64,000 bases of DNA from Pseudomonadota bacterium (GTDB lineage Bacteria > Pseudomonadota > Alphaproteobacteria > Rhodobacterales > Rhodobacteraceae), in NCBI GenBank assembly GCA_020161655.1, contig JAIUPC010000008.1, positions 124,001 through 188,000 on the forward strand. The letters are read 5' to 3'. Below, piece after piece: positions 18,125 to 25,541 of this stretch (position 1 is the first letter of the stretch; each line of letters starts with the position of its first letter). The notes beneath the pieces were generated by a model. It was not told where the DNA came from and searched no databases. It was given only the letters and a program-made list of their open reading frames with translations. Both the position numbers and the translations under genes were made by a program.

Positions 18125-19639
18125 TCAGCCGGAAATGTCTTCCGACTGCGCTATCTTGCGGGTCCGGCGCCAGTGAAGGACGGCCGGAACCGTGATTACG
18201 AAGAAGGCAATCGCGATCAGCAGGGCCGAGAGCGGGGTGGAAACGAAGACCATCGGATCGCCCTGCCCGATGGCCAGCGCCCGGCGCATCTGCACCTCTG
18301 CCATCGGCCCGAGGATGAGGCCGATGAGAACCGGCGCGATGGGGAAGTCATAGACCCGCATCGCATAGCCCATGAGGCCGACGACGAACATCATGGCGAG
18401 ATCAACCCATGAGTTCGAAACGCCCCAGATACCGACGAGCGAGAAGATCAGGATACCCGCGTAAAGATAGGGTCGCGGGATGAATAGAAGCCGCACCCAG
18501 AGCCCCGCCAAGGGCAGGTTGAGGATGAGGAGCATCAGGTTGCCGACATAGAGCGAGGCGATGAGGCCCCAGACGAGATCGCCGGAGTTGATGAAGAGAA
18601 GCGGCCCCGGTTGCAGACCGTAGTTCTGGAACGCGGCCAGCATGATCGCCGCCGTGGCCGAGGTCGGCAGGCCAAGCGTCAGAAGCGGCACCAGCACGCC
18701 GGCGGCGGAGGCGTTGTTCGCGGCCTCCGGCCCCGCCACGCCCTCGATGGCGCCATGGCCGAATTCCTCGGGGTGCTTGGTCAGCTTGCGCTCGACGGTA
18801 TAGGACAGGAAGGTCGGGATCTCGGCCCCGCCCGCCGGCAGCGCGCCGATGGGAAAGCCGAAAAAGGTGCCCCTGAGCCAGGGCTTCCAGGACCGCTTCC
18901 AGTCCTCCTTCGTCATCCAGATGCCGCCCGCCAGGGGGTTGAGGTTCGGCTTCTGCATTCCGTAGCGGCTGGCGACGTAGAGAGTCTCGCCGATGGCGAA
19001 GAGTGAGACGAGGACGACCGTCATCTCCACCCCGTCCATGAGGTCGGGGACACCGAAGGTCAGGCGCTGCTGGCCGGTGGCCTTGTCGATGCCGACGAGA
19101 CCCAGGGAAAGCCCGATGAAGAGCGAGACGAAGCCCCTGACCTTGGAAGTGCCCATCACCACCGAGACCGAAAGGAAAGCCAGAAGCATCAGCGCGAAAT
19201 AGTCCTGCGGCTTGAAGATGAACGCCAGTTCCGCAATCGGCGGCGCAAGGAAGGTGAGGCCCAGCGTGCCGATGGTGCCCGCCACGAACGAGCCGATGGC
19301 TGCGGTGCAAAGGGCGGCCGCGCCGCGACCGTTCCGCGCCATGCGGTTGCCTTCCAGCGCGGTCATCATCGCGCCGCTTTCGCCCGGCGTGTTCAGGAGG
19401 ATCGAGGTGGTCGAGCCGCCATACATGGCGCCGTAGAAGATGCCGGCGAACATGATGAAGGCCGCCGTCGGCTCGATATAGACCGTCACCGGCAAAAGAA
19501 GCGCGATGGTCAGCGCGGGGCCGATGCCGGGAAGGACGCCGATGGCGGTGCCCATGAAGGTGCCGAGAAAGGCCCACATCAGGTTTTGGGGCTGAAGGGC
19601 GATGCTGAAGCCGTGCATCAGGCCGGTGATCGGGTCCAT
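18125..19639 (-). CDS. tctA: TctA, tripartite tricarboxylate transporter large membrane subunit
   Basis: The 504-residue inner-membrane protein has about 12 membrane segments and the family signatures [21 protein letters not shown] and the [19 protein letters not shown] loop that are diagnostic of TctA. It forms the transport channel for carboxylates delivered by the periplasmic TctC protein, driven by an ion gradient. The ATG at 19639 is two bases after the tctB stop. It is followed by catabolic dehydrogenase genes, which points to import of their substrate. Confidence 0.93.
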   Translation of the reverse strand: MDPITGLMHGFSIALQPQNLMWAFLGTFMGTAIGVLPGIGPALTIALLLPVTVYIEPTAAFIMFAGIFYGAMYGGSTTSILLNTPGESGAMMTALEGNRMARNGRGAAALCTAAIGSFVAGTIGTLGLTFLAPPIAELAFIFKPQDYFALMLLAFLSVSVVMGTSKVRGFVSLFIGLSLGLVGIDKATGQQRLTFGVPDLMDGVEMTVVLVSLFAIGETLYVASRYGMQKPNLNPLAGGIWMTKEDWKRSWKPWLRGTFFGFPIGALPAGGAEIPTFLSYTVERKLTKHPEEFGHGAIEGVAGPEAANNASAAGVLVPLLTLGLPTSATAAIMLAAFQNYGLQPGPLLFINSGDLVWGLIASLYVGNLMLLILNLPLAGLWVRLLFIPRPYLYAGILIFSLVGIWGVSNSWVDLAMMFVVGLMGYAMRVYDFPIAPVLIGLILGPMAEVQMRRALAIGQGDPMVFVSTPLSALLIAIAFFVITVPAVLHWRRTRKIAQSEDISG

Positions 19640-19641
19640 GC

Positions 19642-20115
19642 TTACACCCCCAGAAGCGGCAGGAAGCCGCCCAGCTGCACGCCGAGCTTGCGGAAGAGCC
19701 ACCAGCTTGTGGCCGAGAAGGCAAGGCCGATGGCCGCGTTAAGGAGCCAGCGCTCCGACTTGAAGGCCGCGGCGACCAGAACAAAGCAGCCAGTGCAGGT
19801 GATGACGAAGCCAAGCTTCGGCATCGTCAGCATCGGCAATGCGCAGGCCGCCGCCGCGAAGCCAAGCGCCTTATAGGAGACGGCGTGAGTTTCGCTCACG
19901 TCCTCCGCCTCCTGTTCTTCGAACGGAACGCCCTGGCGGATCTGTACCGCGAGCATCAGGCCCAGGAGAACCAGCCCGGCCCCGACGGCCGACGGCAGGA
20001 AGCCGGGACCGATGTAGGCGTATTGGTCGAACTGGGGAAGCTCCGCTGCCTTAAGAAGGACAATGGCTCCCCAGCCCACGGTGCCTGCGGCGATCCAGTA
20101 GGGGCGTTCCGTCAT
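19642..20115 (-). CDS. tctB: TctB, tripartite tricarboxylate transporter small membrane subunit
   Basis: The 157-residue protein has four predicted membrane segments (about residues 6-22, 40-60, 84-105 and 112-150) and the conserved [16 protein letters not shown] region of TctB. It partners TctA. The gene sits between tctC (27-base gap) and tctA (2-base gap), the standard CBA order. The length matches the family. Confidence 0.9.
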   Translation of the reverse strand: MTERPYWIAAGTVGWGAIVLLKAAELPQFDQYAYIGPGFLPSAVGAGLVLLGLMLAVQIRQGVPFEEQEAEDVSETHAVSYKALGFAAAACALPMLTMPKLGFVITCTGCFVLVAAAFKSERWLLNAAIGLAFSATSWWLFRKLGVQLGGFLPLLGV

Positions 20116-20142
20116 TTTTTCATCCTTTCAGGACGGGGCGGT

Positions 20143-21093
20143 TTACTGGACCAGCCCGGCTTCTTTCAGGATTTCGCCGATGCGCGTCTTTTCGGTCTCA
20201 AGGAAGGCAGCGAAGTCGTCACCGGCAAGGAAGGCGTCTTCCCAGCCCTGCTTCGCCAGGATGTCCTTCCACGCCGGACCTTCGTGCATCTTGGTGAAAC
20301 GGTCGAGCCACATGGCCTTGCCTTCCGCCGACATTTCCGGCGCGCCCATGATGCCGCGCCAGTTGCCGACAACCACATTGATTCCCGATTCCTTCAGGCT
20401 CGGCGCCTCGATGCCGTCGACCTTGGCCTCCGAAGTGACGGCGATGATGCGGATGCGACCCGCATCGGCCATCGGCTTGAATTCGGACACGCCGGATACG
20501 GCGACGGTGATGGCGCCGCCGCCAAGGGCCGTCACGACCTCGGCGCCGCTGTCATAGGGGATGTAGTTCAGCGCCTTCGGGTCAAGCCCGCTTTCCTTGG
20601 CCAGAAGCGCCATGACAATATGGTCGACGCCGCCGGCAGAGCCGCCGCCGATGGAGACGCCGCCGATGTTCTCCTTCATCATCTTCACGAGGTCATCGAC
20701 GGTCTGGATCGGCGAATCCGTGGCAACGGCGATGACGCCGGTGTCGTTCGTCAGCCGCACGAGGGGCGTCACGTCGCTGAGCGTGACGGGCGAGGCGTTC
20801 AAGAGAATGCCGCCGACCATGATCACGCCCATCGACATGACCGCATTGTCGTTGCCCTTGTTGGCGCCGACGAATTCGGCAAGGCCGATGGTGCCGCCAG
20901 CACCGCCCTTGTTGGTGAAGGTCGCGCCATCGGTGAAGATGCCGTCGGCGGACATTGCGTCGAACGGCATCCGGGCCGTGGCATCATAGCCGCCGCCTGC
21001 GCCGCCCGGCGCCATCACCACTGCCGGCTCTGCGAAGGCCGCGAAGCCGGTGAACGCAACGGCAACGCCTGCTGCGAGTATCTTTCTGATCAT
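20143..21093 (-). CDS. tctC: TctC-family periplasmic solute-binding protein
   Basis: The 316-residue protein starts with a Sec signal peptide (MIRKILAAGVAVAFTGFAAFA) and then the family opening VVMAPGGAGGGYDATAR, where TctC proteins bind the carboxylate. Further family features are TFTNKGGAGGTIG and the SIGGGSAGGVDH loop. It captures an organic acid in the periplasm for TctAB. It has its own 240-base upstream region with a perfect inverted repeat that resembles a GntR operator, so a promoter probably lies there even though the DUF4387 gene upstream is on the same strand. Confidence 0.92.
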   Translation of the reverse strand: MIRKILAAGVAVAFTGFAAFAEPAVVMAPGGAGGGYDATARMPFDAMSADGIFTDGATFTNKGGAGGTIGLAEFVGANKGNDNAVMSMGVIMVGGILLNASPVTLSDVTPLVRLTNDTGVIAVATDSPIQTVDDLVKMMKENIGGVSIGGGSAGGVDHIVMALLAKESGLDPKALNYIPYDSGAEVVTALGGGAITVAVSGVSEFKPMADAGRIRIIAVTSEAKVDGIEAPSLKESGINVVVGNWRGIMGAPEMSAEGKAMWLDRFTKMHEGPAWKDILAKQGWEDAFLAGDDFAAFLETEKTRIGEILKEAGLVQ

Positions 21094-21170
21094 TGTTTTC
21101 CTCCCTTTTGATGCGGGCATGGCGCCCGTTTGCAGCCCGAGTGGCCACGACGACAGAGCGCCCTCCACAT

Positions 21171-21196
21171 TTGTCGTACGAATCTACATACGACAA
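21171..21196. promoter_or_regulatory. Inverted-repeat operator upstream of tctC
   Basis: Perfect 8-base arms TTGTCGTA (21171-21178) and TACGACAA (21189-21196) are separated by 10 bases. The left part TTGTCGTACGA also fits the TNGTNNNACNA pattern common for GntR/FCD regulators. The site ends 78 bases before the tctC ATG. The same TTGTCGT core recurs upstream of the gntR and isopropylmalate-dehydrogenase-family genes of this cluster, so it is probably bound by the regulator encoded at 23036-23914. Confidence 0.7.
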
Positions 21197-21333
21197 TGCT
21201 GCGAAGCAAGCAATCGCCCTGTCGCGCGCCGGAACGGGCAACAGGGACAGACTGCGGCGAGCGCGCGGCGTTTTCAACCATTTGTCGCCTTGCGGGCCAT
21301 CAATGACACGCGCGGCCCGCCTGGGCGCCCGTT

Positions 21334-21636
21334 TCAGTCGATCTCCAGCTCTTCCAGAAGGCAGCCCCAGCCAGCCCCGTGCATGTCGCGGTCGGTGCGT
21401 TTGCCCTGCACCACCGGGCGCGGGACCGAGAATTTGACGACGTTCAGCGCCGGGATGTCGAAGCGCTTCAGAAGCTGCCGGTCGACGCCGTAAAGCCCCG
21501 CCACTACCTCGTCCTTCAGGCTTTTGCTCACCCGCAAGAAGGTGTCGCTGTCACCGCAAAAAACGTCGATGGTCAGCCAGAAGGGGCCGGCGTTCTTTGA
21601 ACGGACCTTGCTGACGATGCTTCCCAGCTCAGGCAT
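21334..21636 (-). CDS. DUF4387 family protein
   Basis: The 100-residue protein begins MPELGSIVSKVRSKNAGPFWLTIDVF, the conserved opening of DUF4387, and includes ALNVVKFSVPRPVVQG near the C-terminus. The ATG at 21636 overlaps the end of the AtuA-family gene by 8 bases, so the two are translationally coupled. The pair is commonly found together, and the small protein may be a subunit or lid of the larger one. The biochemical function is not known to me. No signal peptide or membrane segment is visible. Confidence 0.85.
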   Translation of the reverse strand: MPELGSIVSKVRSKNAGPFWLTIDVFCGDSDTFLRVSKSLKDEVVAGLYGVDRQLLKRFDIPALNVVKFSVPRPVVQGKRTDRDMHGAGWGCLLEELEID

Positions 21637-22987
21637 TGCCGACCTCATGCACGTCAAGGGTGAAAGCCGCCATCGGATCGTCAAGCTCCATCACATGGTT
21701 GAGGCAGAATTCGTAGAGCGCGCCCCTTTGCATTTCCGCCGGTGAAAAGGGGAAGGCGAAGGTCGGCATCGGCTCGTCCTCGGTCAGGGGATGATGGAGG
21801 AGGTAGGGGTTCATGATCTTCGCCGCCTCGGCCGCCTGTTCCTGCGTGGGGCAGGTCAGGATGCCAAGGATGCCGACCTCGACCGGAACATCACGACGGT
21901 TCTCCAGCGTGCCGAGCGTCGCATCCATGCCGATCAGCCGGATATCGACGTCGAAGTCACCGGGCGAAAGGCCCATCCGCGCCTCGATCTTGGCGCGCAC
22001 CTTTGCCGCGACATCGGCGGCCCATTCCCGCGCGTTCTGCACGTAACGCCGGTCGCGCATCACCGCGAGACCGACCGACTGGTGGCCGACGACCCGTGCG
22101 CCCTCAAGCTTGACCGTGTAGCGCCCCTTCACCCATTTCGAGCCTTCGACCCGTACCCGGCGCTTGTCGAGCGGCTGGTAGTCGGACCCGGTGACATCGA
22201 GATGCCCGCCCGGTTCATGGAGAATGAAGGGGTCGGAATTTTCGTAAAGCATATGCGCCGAAACGGTGTAAGGCGTAGCCGCCGCTTCGGGCGCCATCGG
22301 CTCGACGGTGAAACCCGCCGCGTCAAAGTCGATCTGGATCACGCCGGAGTTCGGATGCGTGGTGGCGAGCGCCCCGCATTCGCCGATCTTGGCGCCGTGC
22401 CAGGCGGCACCCGGATGGTCGCCGCGCAGGATCGGCAGCGCGGCGATGATCGCGGTATCCGTGGTGCGCCCGGCGATGACGATATCGGCTCCGGTCGCCA
22501 GCGCCGCCGCGACCTGCTCAACCCCGGCGAGGGCGACGATGTTGCTGCAATCGTCGATGATCGCTTCGGACACCTCCGGTGCGGCCGGCAGGGCGCGGAG
22601 CCGGCCATCCGCCAGCGCTGCCTTGACCCGCCCCTTCGGCTGGCCGGAGCGGATGGTGGCCACCCGGACCTGCATCCCTTCTTCCGCCGCAATCTCCCGC
22701 GTGATGCCCAGAAGCCAGTCCACCGTCTGATCCGCGCCGCAGGTTCCCGCCGTGCCGATCACCAAGGGCACCCCGGCTTTCGCCCGCGCCTGCATCAGTT
22801 CGCGCCATTCCACCTTCGTCGAGGCGCGGGAGTATTTCGACACGCCGCGCCCCAGATAGGACGGGCCGCTGTCGGTCGATCCGCCGTCGATGGCGATGAT
22901 GTCGGGCCCATTGGCAAGGCCGCGTTCAAGTGCGCCCCGGTCATAGCCAAGGCCAAGCGCCCCCGCAGGGATCAGAACCCGGGTCAT
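21629..22987 (-). CDS. AtuA-family protein (DUF1446)
   Basis: The 452-residue cytoplasmic protein has the N-terminal AtuA/DUF1446 features GALGLGYDRGALERGL, IAIDGGSTDSGPSYLG and GTAGTCGADQTVDW, and later DIVIAGRTTDTAI and NSDPFILHEPGG. AtuA is needed for acyclic terpene degradation in Pseudomonas, but its reaction is not defined, and most homologues sit in unrelated carboxylic-acid clusters with DUF4387 and Tct transporters, as here. The gene lacks the geranyl-CoA carboxylase partners AtuC and AtuF nearby, which argues against terpene use. I infer an enzyme acting on the imported acid or its CoA ester, with low certainty. Confidence 0.8.
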   Translation of the reverse strand: MTRVLIPAGALGLGYDRGALERGLANGPDIIAIDGGSTDSGPSYLGRGVSKYSRASTKVEWRELMQARAKAGVPLVIGTAGTCGADQTVDWLLGITREIAAEEGMQVRVATIRSGQPKGRVKAALADGRLRALPAAPEVSEAIIDDCSNIVALAGVEQVAAALATGADIVIAGRTTDTAIIAALPILRGDHPGAAWHGAKIGECGALATTHPNSGVIQIDFDAAGFTVEPMAPEAAATPYTVSAHMLYENSDPFILHEPGGHLDVTGSDYQPLDKRRVRVEGSKWVKGRYTVKLEGARVVGHQSVGLAVMRDRRYVQNAREWAADVAAKVRAKIEARMGLSPGDFDVDIRLIGMDATLGTLENRRDVPVEVGILGILTCPTQEQAAEAAKIMNPYLLHHPLTEDEPMPTFAFPFSPAEMQRGALYEFCLNHVMELDDPMAAFTLDVHEVGNA

Positions 22988-23035
22988 CAGCGTACCTCCT
23001 TGATCCGTTTCAACAGTTCACCGCTGAAATGCGGC

Positions 23036-23914
23036 TCAGAACATCTCGGCCCGCGCCTTGCGGTCCTTGGCCTTGCCGAGATGGGCGAACATCAGATCCG
23101 CCGCCAGCCCGGTATCGCCTGCATCGAGCGCATCGAGAATGCCCATATGTTCGGCATTCTGACCCCGGACCTGATCGGTGTTCAAGGTCTGGCGGTATTC
23201 GACGAGGCGGCGAAGCTGGTTGAGCTTCTGGACGGAGGAGAGAAGGAAGCGGTTGCCGGAAAGCTCCGCCAGCCCTTCGTGAAACTCGGAATTCGTCTCG
23301 AAAAGCTCCATCTGGCTCAGCTTCTGCCAGCCGCCTTCGGCAATCATGGTCTGCCGGCGCCTGAGGTCCGCCAGAATGTTCCGATCCAGCCGGAACGATG
23401 GCGAGCGCAGGCCGTGCGTCTCGATCACCTGCCGAAGCTCGTAGCATTCGCGGTACGCTTCGACCGAATCGATCAGCGCCGCGAAGGTCCAGCCCCGTCC
23501 CTCGTTCCGTTCGATCCAGCCCTCGCCGGAAATACGGGTCAGCACCCGGCGGAGCGCCAGCCGCGAGATGCCGTAGCGGCGCATCAGGTCGTTTTCGCTG
23601 ACACGGTCGGGAAGGTGTTTCGACAGGCGTTCATCCGCGATCTTCAGGTAGATCGCCTCGTCGGAGGTCTCATCTGCGGGCGGCGCGGCGTCGGCCTGGG
23701 CCAGCCCCGGATCGCAGAGAAAGAAGCCCTTGTTCGGCACCTTTTGCAGGATACCCTGTTCGGCAAGGATGCCCAGCGCGGACCGGATCGGCTGGCGCGA
23801 GGTGCCAAGGATGTCCTGCAGGCCCGCTTCGGTCAGATGCGCGCCCTCGGCCATGTCCGAGGTGCGGATGTGGCGGATGATGCGATCCGCGAGGGAGCGG
23901 TGGAGCTCGTTCAT
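23036..23914 (-). CDS. GntR/FCD-family regulator with two predicted winged helices
   Basis: The 292-residue protein has an ordinary GntR winged helix at about residues 2-67 (LADRIIRHIRTSD, then the recognition helix SRQPIRSALGIL and the wing VPNKGFF). A second winged-helix-like segment follows at about 86-150 (AIYLKIADERLSKHLPDRVSENDLMRRYGISRLALRRVLTRISGEGWIERNEGRGWTF in outline), then a helical FCD domain. It is about 60 residues longer than usual FCD regulators of 220-240 residues. A GTG 9 bases upstream (23923) is an alternative start; no clear ribosome site supports either. A TTGTCGTTT site lies just upstream, which suggests autoregulation. Confidence 0.82.
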   Translation of the reverse strand: MNELHRSLADRIIRHIRTSDMAEGAHLTEAGLQDILGTSRQPIRSALGILAEQGILQKVPNKGFFLCDPGLAQADAAPPADETSDEAIYLKIADERLSKHLPDRVSENDLMRRYGISRLALRRVLTRISGEGWIERNEGRGWTFAALIDSVEAYRECYELRQVIETHGLRSPSFRLDRNILADLRRRQTMIAEGGWQKLSQMELFETNSEFHEGLAELSGNRFLLSSVQKLNQLRRLVEYRQTLNTDQVRGQNAEHMGILDALDAGDTGLAADLMFAHLGKAKDRKARAEMF

Positions 23915-23945
23915 GACCGGCACAGGAATGGCATTATGTTCCGAT

Positions 23946-23954
23946 AAACGACAA
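23946..23954 (-). promoter_or_regulatory. Candidate GntR site upstream of the gntR gene
   Basis: The minus strand reads TTGTCGTTT, the same 9-mer found at 25080-25088 and sharing TTGTCGT with the tctC operator. It lies 23-31 bases before the possible GTG start and in the 42-base gap between the two genes, a place expected for autoregulation. Confidence 0.5.
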
Positions 23955-23965
23955 CGGCCCCCGAT

Positions 23966-25030
23966 TCAATCCAGCACTGCCGCCGCGACCCTTTCGGCAA
24001 AGGCGCGCGTCCCGAGCTGCCCGCCAAGGTCGCTCGTCCGCGTCCCGGCATCGGCGACCACCCTATCAAGCGCGGCCATGATTTCCGTCCCGGCCGCAGC
24101 GAGGGCCGGCTGCCGTCGCTTTTCGCCCAGCCATTCAAGGAGCATCCCCGCCGAGCCGATCAGCGAGGCGGGATTGGCGATGTCGCGCCCCGCAATGTCC
24201 GGGGCGGAGCCGTGCTGCGCCTGCGCCATGGCGATCTCATCCCCGGCATTGACGGAGGCGGCAAGGCCGAGGCTGCCGGAAAGCTCGGAGGCGAGGTCCG
24301 AGAGGATATCGCCGAACATGTTGGTGGTGACGATCACGTCGAAGGCCTCGGGCCGGCGGACCAGATGGGCGCAGGCGGCGTCGATGATCAATTCGTCATA
24401 GGCCACGTCCGGATAACGCGCCGCCACCTCGCGGCAACAGGCCAGGAAGAGGCCGTCGGTGATCTTCAGCACATTGCCCTTGTGGACCGCCGTCACCTTC
24501 CGTCGCCGCGTCATCGCCCCGGCGAAGGCAGCCTCGGCGATGCGCAGGGACGCCTTCCGGGTGATGCGGCGCATCGCAAGTGTCACATCCGCCGTCACCT
24601 GCAACTCCCCCGGCCCGGTTTCCATGCAGCGGTCGGCATAGAAGCCTTCGGTATTCTCGCGGTAGATCACAAGGTCGAATGTCGCCCCCGTACGCGAGGG
24701 CAGCCCGGCCCTTGTCCGCGCCGGACGGATGTTGGCGTAAAGGTCGAGCCGCTTGCGAAGTTCGCCGGACGGGTTCAGCCCCCCGGCCTCGCGCGGCGGA
24801 TAGTCCATATGGGACACCGGCCCAAGGATCAGCGCATCCGCCGCCCGCGCCGCCGCGAAGGCGGCCTCCGGCAGTGTCGAGCCCTGTGCGTTCAGCGCAC
24901 CGAAACCGATGGCGATCTCGGCGAAGTCGAAGCCAAGCCCGTGCTTCCGGTCCGCTGCCTGAAGCACCGTCCTTGTCGCTGCGGTGATCTCCGGGCCGAT
25001 CCCGTCGCCGGGAAGGAAAGCGATCTTCAT
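23966..25030 (-). CDS. Isocitrate/isopropylmalate dehydrogenase-family enzyme
   Basis: The 354-residue NAD-dependent decarboxylating dehydrogenase shows [11 protein letters not shown] at the N-terminus, [22 protein letters not shown] with substrate-binding arginines, [12 protein letters not shown] with the catalytic-site tyrosine region, and [18 protein letters not shown] with the catalytic lysine. D-rich metal motif residues lie in [10 protein letters not shown]. The YRENTEG variant occurs in the tartrate/homoisocitrate/isopropylmalate branch. No leuCD genes are near, so leucine synthesis is unlikely, and a role on a 2-hydroxydicarboxylic acid such as malate, tartrate or a 3-substituted malate is inferred from the Tct context. 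Confidence 0.82.
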   Translation of the reverse strand: MKIAFLPGDGIGPEITAATRTVLQAADRKHGLGFDFAEIAIGFGALNAQGSTLPEAAFAAARAADALILGPVSHMDYPPREAGGLNPSGELRKRLDLYANIRPARTRAGLPSRTGATFDLVIYRENTEGFYADRCMETGPGELQVTADVTLAMRRITRKASLRIAEAAFAGAMTRRRKVTAVHKGNVLKITDGLFLACCREVAARYPDVAYDELIIDAACAHLVRRPEAFDVIVTTNMFGDILSDLASELSGSLGLAASVNAGDEIAMAQAQHGSAPDIAGRDIANPASLIGSAGMLLEWLGEKRRQPALAAAGTEIMAALDRVVADAGTRTSDLGGQLGTRAFAERVAAAVLD

Positions 25031-25079
25031 GGCAGGCCTCCGCCTGTTCAGTGGATCTAGTTATGTCTTTTATATGTAC

Positions 25080-25088
25080 AAACGACAA
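25080..25088 (-). promoter_or_regulatory. Candidate GntR site in the divergent IPMDH-family/cupin promoter region
   Basis: The minus strand reads TTGTCGTTT followed by GTACATA, in an AT-rich 115-base gap between the divergent genes starting at 25030 (minus) and 25146 (plus). The shared TTGTCGT core with the sites at 21171-21196 and 23946-23954 suggests a common regulator that could control both directions. Confidence 0.55.
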
Positions 25089-25145
25089 TTTTGCAAGTCC
25101 CGGACTTGCGGCATACTGTCGGGCAGGCACATCGGAGGGACGGAA

Positions 25146-25541
25146 ATGGAGATCACTCGCGCAGGCACCACCCCGTCGCGACAGGGGCCGACCGAATGGT
25201 TCACCGGCACCGTCCGCCTCGAGAGCCTGATGAATAGCCACGACCCCGCGCGGGTGCAGGGTGTCACCGTCACCTTCGAACCCGGCGCGCGCACCAACTG
25301 GCATACCCACCCGCTCGGCCAGACCCTGATCGTGACCGCTGGCCTTGGCCGCGCGCAGCGCTGGGGCGGCCCGGTCGAGGAGATCCGCCCCGGCGACGTG
25401 GTCTGGTTCGCCCCCGGCGAAAAGCACTGGCACGGCGCGGGCACGGCGACAGCGATGACCCACATCGCCGTACAGGAAGTCCAGGACGGCCGCGCGGTCG
25501 ACTGGCTGGAGAAGGTCAGCGACGCGGATTACGGCGTCTGA
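25146..25541 (+). CDS. Cupin-domain protein
   Basis: The 131-residue protein is a single cupin with motif 1 as [16 protein letters not shown], holding two histidines, and motif 2 as [17 protein letters not shown]. It is preceded by the strong ribosome site GGAGGGACGGAA. This type is similar to small cupins near carboxymuconolactone decarboxylases, but the reaction is unknown. It is transcribed away from the IPMDH-family gene and shares a candidate operator with it, so it probably belongs to the same regulon. Its last 13 bases overlap the end of the convergent RND gene. Confidence 0.82.
   Translation: MEITRAGTTPSRQGPTEWFTGTVRLESLMNSHDPARVQGVTVTFEPGARTNWHTHPLGQTLIVTAGLGRAQRWGGPVEEIRPGDVVWFAPGEKHWHGAGTATAMTHIAVQEVQDGRAVDWLEKVSDADYGV

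Noticed and set aside
21791-23947. Long plus-strand open frame of over 700 codons opposite the AtuA and GntR genes
   Set aside because: It is an antisense shadow of high-GC genes; the product is rich in Arg, Gly and His and has no domain, while the minus strand encodes recognised proteins.
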